Part shown: in pieces, positions 62,335-64,000 of the stretch
How positions within the stretch are numbered: position 1 is the first letter of the stretch
Layout of the letters: the number at the start of each line of letters is the position of its first letter
NCBI GenBank assembly: GCA_024103385.1
Contig: JAGFIT010000079.1
Location: 1-64,000, forward strand
Direction: 5' to 3'
Source: Vicingus serpentipes
Lineage (GTDB): Bacteria > Bacteroidota > Bacteroidia > Flavobacteriales_E > Vicingaceae
Length of the DNA: 64,000 nucleotides
Notes under the pieces: model-generated
Databases searched by the model: none
What the model was told of the DNA's origin: nothing
What the model saw: only the letters and a program-made list of their open reading frames with translations
Made by a program: the position numbers and the translations under genes

Positions 62335-63531
62335 TTAGTATAACAATTGATTAGGGTAAATGTGCAGATGCGTATTCTTTATATTTTCATAAAGCACCTC
62401 TTTCAACTCTTCAATGTTTATTTTCTTTACAGCAGAAATGTATACGGTTGGATCTTCCACCTTAGACATCCACATTTTTTTTAAATCTTCTAACGAGTAA
62501 TTTTCTTTAGTTTTAGGTAATAAATCATCTTCATCCATTTTCACATAAGTGAAAGCATCCACTTTATTAAAAACAATGATAGTTGGTTTATCTAAAGCGC
62601 CTATATCTTTTAATGTTTCATTAACTACATTAATATGATCTTCAAAATTAGGATGAGAAATATCAACAACATGAACCAGTACGTCAGCATCCCTTACTTC
62701 ATCTAAAGTAGATTTAAACGATTCTACTAAGTGGTGAGGTAACTTCCGGATAAAACCTACGGTATCTGTAAGTAAGAAGGGAAGGTTTTTAATAACCACT
62801 TTTCGAATAGTGGTATCTAAAGTGGCAAATAATTTATTTTCAGCAAAAACTTCTGATTTACTGAGCATGTTCATAATGGTAGATTTGCCAACATTAGTAT
62901 AACCAACTAGAGCAACTCTAACCAATTGCACTCTTTGCTGACGCTGAGTAGATTTTTGTTTATCAATCTTCTTGAGCTTTTCTTTTAGTAAGGTGATTTT
63001 TTGAAGAATAATTCTTTTATCTGTTTCTATTTGAGTCTCTCCAGGACCTCTCATTCCAGCTCCACCACCTTTTTGCCTGTCTAGGTGAGTCCATAATCGA
63101 GTTAAACGGGGTAAAAGGTATTGGTATTGTGCCAATTCCACTTGTGTCCGTGCATGTGCAGTTTGGGCTCTTGTAGCGAAGATGTCGAGAATAAGATTAC
63201 TTCGGTCTAAAATTTTTACTTCTAAAACGCGTTCAATATTTCTCAGTTGTGCAGGAGATAATTCATCATCAAAAATGACCATGTCAATTTCGAGTTCTTT
63301 CACATAGGAAAGCACATCTTCTATCTTTCCTTTACCAATAAAAGTTTTTGGGTGAGGGGTATCTAATTTTTGAGTAAATCGTTTAACTGTTTTTATCCCT
63401 GCGGTTTCAGCTAAAAAAGCTAACTCATCTAAATATTCAATGGTAGTTCTTTCATCTTGGTCTTTGGTGGTAACACCAACTAAAATGGCCGTCTCTTTAT
63501 AATCTGAGGTAGAATAACTCGTTTTTTTCAA
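62335..63531 (-). CDS. hflX: GTPase HflX
   Basis: A 398-residue protein. The N-terminal HflX domain (~1-190) includes GKGKIEDVLSYVKELEIDMVIFDDELSP (in parts) and DRSNLILDIFATRAQTAHA, the linker has GGGAGMRGPGETQIETDKR, and the G domain has G1 GYTNVGKST, G3 DTVGFIRKLP and G4 NKVD. HflX binds the large ribosomal subunit and rescues or splits stalled ribosomes. The start is a TTG at 63531, since the next ATG would remove much of the N-terminal domain. The small membrane protein gene ends 12 bases upstream, so they may be cotranscribed. Confidence 0.94.
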   Translation of the reverse strand: MKKTSYSTSDYKETAILVGVTTKDQDERTTIEYLDELAFLAETAGIKTVKRFTQKLDTPHPKTFIGKGKIEDVLSYVKELEIDMVIFDDELSPAQLRNIERVLEVKILDRSNLILDIFATRAQTAHARTQVELAQYQYLLPRLTRLWTHLDRQKGGGAGMRGPGETQIETDKRIILQKITLLKEKLKKIDKQKSTQRQQRVQLVRVALVGYTNVGKSTIMNMLSKSEVFAENKLFATLDTTIRKVVIKNLPFLLTDTVGFIRKLPHHLVESFKSTLDEVRDADVLVHVVDISHPNFEDHINVVNETLKDIGALDKPTIIVFNKVDAFTYVKMDEDDLLPKTKENYSLEDLKKMWMSKVEDPTVYISAVKKINIEELKEVLYENIKNTHLHIYPNQLLY

Positions 63532-63543
63532 GGAATCTCTTTT

Positions 63544-63984
63544 TTAAAACCAAGAATGTTTTAAGATGATAGGTTGGATAACACCTCCCCATAATATCAT
63601 GATAAAAGCAATAGTGTAGAATATAGCTCCCGTTTTATGTTTAATGATATCGGTTGTAGCTTTTTTGGATTTAACCCTACCAACTGTAATTAGTACAATA
63701 GCAAACAACATCAACAAACCATGTTCCATTGACCAAAATCTAAAAAAGGCATCACTCATTGCTTCTTTCATGCTTTTCACATTAGGGCTAATAAAGTATA
63801 GCACAATACCTATTACTCCCATTAAATGAGTAAAGCTCAATAAAATGAGTGCTATAATGTTGTCTGCTTTTTGGTATTCTTTTTTACCTAACCAACCAGC
63901 AAAGGCTTTAATAATAGCAATAATTAAGAAAAGAAATAATAACCATCTTAGTCCTGAATGAGCATGTAGTAATCCGTTGTACAT
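63544..63984 (-). CDS. four-segment membrane protein, cytochrome-B-like
   Basis: A 146-residue protein with four hydrophobic segments (~12-28, ~42-65, ~88-105, ~120-138). His residues occur at the ends of segments (HAHSGLRWLLFLFL, SFTHLMGVIGIVLYF, SMEHGLLMLFAIVLI, KHKTGAIFYTIAFIMI), as in small diheme membrane proteins that are labelled cytochrome B in Flavobacteriia. Heme binding is therefore possible but not proven. Gene start is an ATG near the window edge; hflX follows 12 bases downstream. Confidence 0.7.
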   Translation of the reverse strand: MYNGLLHAHSGLRWLLFLFLIIAIIKAFAGWLGKKEYQKADNIIALILLSFTHLMGVIGIVLYFISPNVKSMKEAMSDAFFRFWSMEHGLLMLFAIVLITVGRVKSKKATTDIIKHKTGAIFYTIAFIMILWGGVIQPIILKHSWF

Positions 63985-64000
63985 TTTTTATCTGTATTTA

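Noticed and set aside
1-64000. tRNA, rRNA, tmRNA or riboswitch genes
   Set aside because: I looked for T-loop and acceptor-stem patterns in the gaps and found none. All gaps are short and mostly explained by promoters, terminators and repeats. A covariance scan would be decisive.

Overview
The window looks like chromosomal DNA of a marine-type member of the Bacteroidota, most likely order Flavobacteriales. The evidence is AT-rich sequence, several proteins ending in type IX secretion (T9SS) sorting domains, TonB-dependent receptor and CarboxypepD_reg proteins, families typical of the phylum (DUF4175, DUF2490, DUF3098, DUF3108), promoters with the TAnnTTTG -7 box, and many short palindromic intergenic repeats. 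I saw no tRNA, rRNA, CRISPR array, transposase or prophage.

Layout. 1-9.2 kb: a phosphate-type module. It holds the end of a Na/Pi cotransporter with a PhoU-like tail, a response regulator with a degraded acidic pocket, a TonB receptor, a beta-helix lipoprotein and a PhoB/PhoR-like pair. An 11-bp-period TTAAC repeat lies upstream of all four regulated units. 9.2-11 kb: two glycosyltransferases. 11.1-17.2 kb: DUF4175, an RsbW-like ATPase, ybeY and mnmG, with mnmG bracketed by two perfect parS sites. 17.5-24.6 kb: a membrane protein, acs, a histidine kinase, hemW and a lone lipoprotein gene that looks like an integron-type cassette. 24.6-31.1 kb: purD, DUF2490, purE, carbonic anhydrase, SulP and a TetR unit with a striking autoregulatory palindrome. 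31.2-45.1 kb: a T9SS protein, glyS, odhBA, the divergent korAB, the ftsX-DUF3098-uppP-truB cluster and a threonine aldolase. 45.1-49.1 kb: leuS. 49.1-54 kb: two large T9SS surface proteins, the second frameshifted. 54-64 kb: DUF3108, an M23 peptidase, a VWA protein, a LolC-like permease, rbfA, two T9SS proteins, hflX and a small membrane protein.

The most remarkable locus is leuS. Its leucyl-tRNA synthetase carries, in frame inside the CP1 editing domain, a DUF559 (Vsr-like, PD-(D/E)XK fold) nuclease domain with its acidic residues intact. Two inverted copies of a palindromic repeat are translated on either side of the nuclease. Three more repeats of the same architecture sit just outside leuS, and I saw none elsewhere in the window. 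This suggests a nuclease-plus-palindrome mobile unit that became fixed as a protein domain. Other notable observations are the paired parS sites, the proposed Pho box, two families of repeats placed just after stop codons, and the cassette-like lipoprotein gene.
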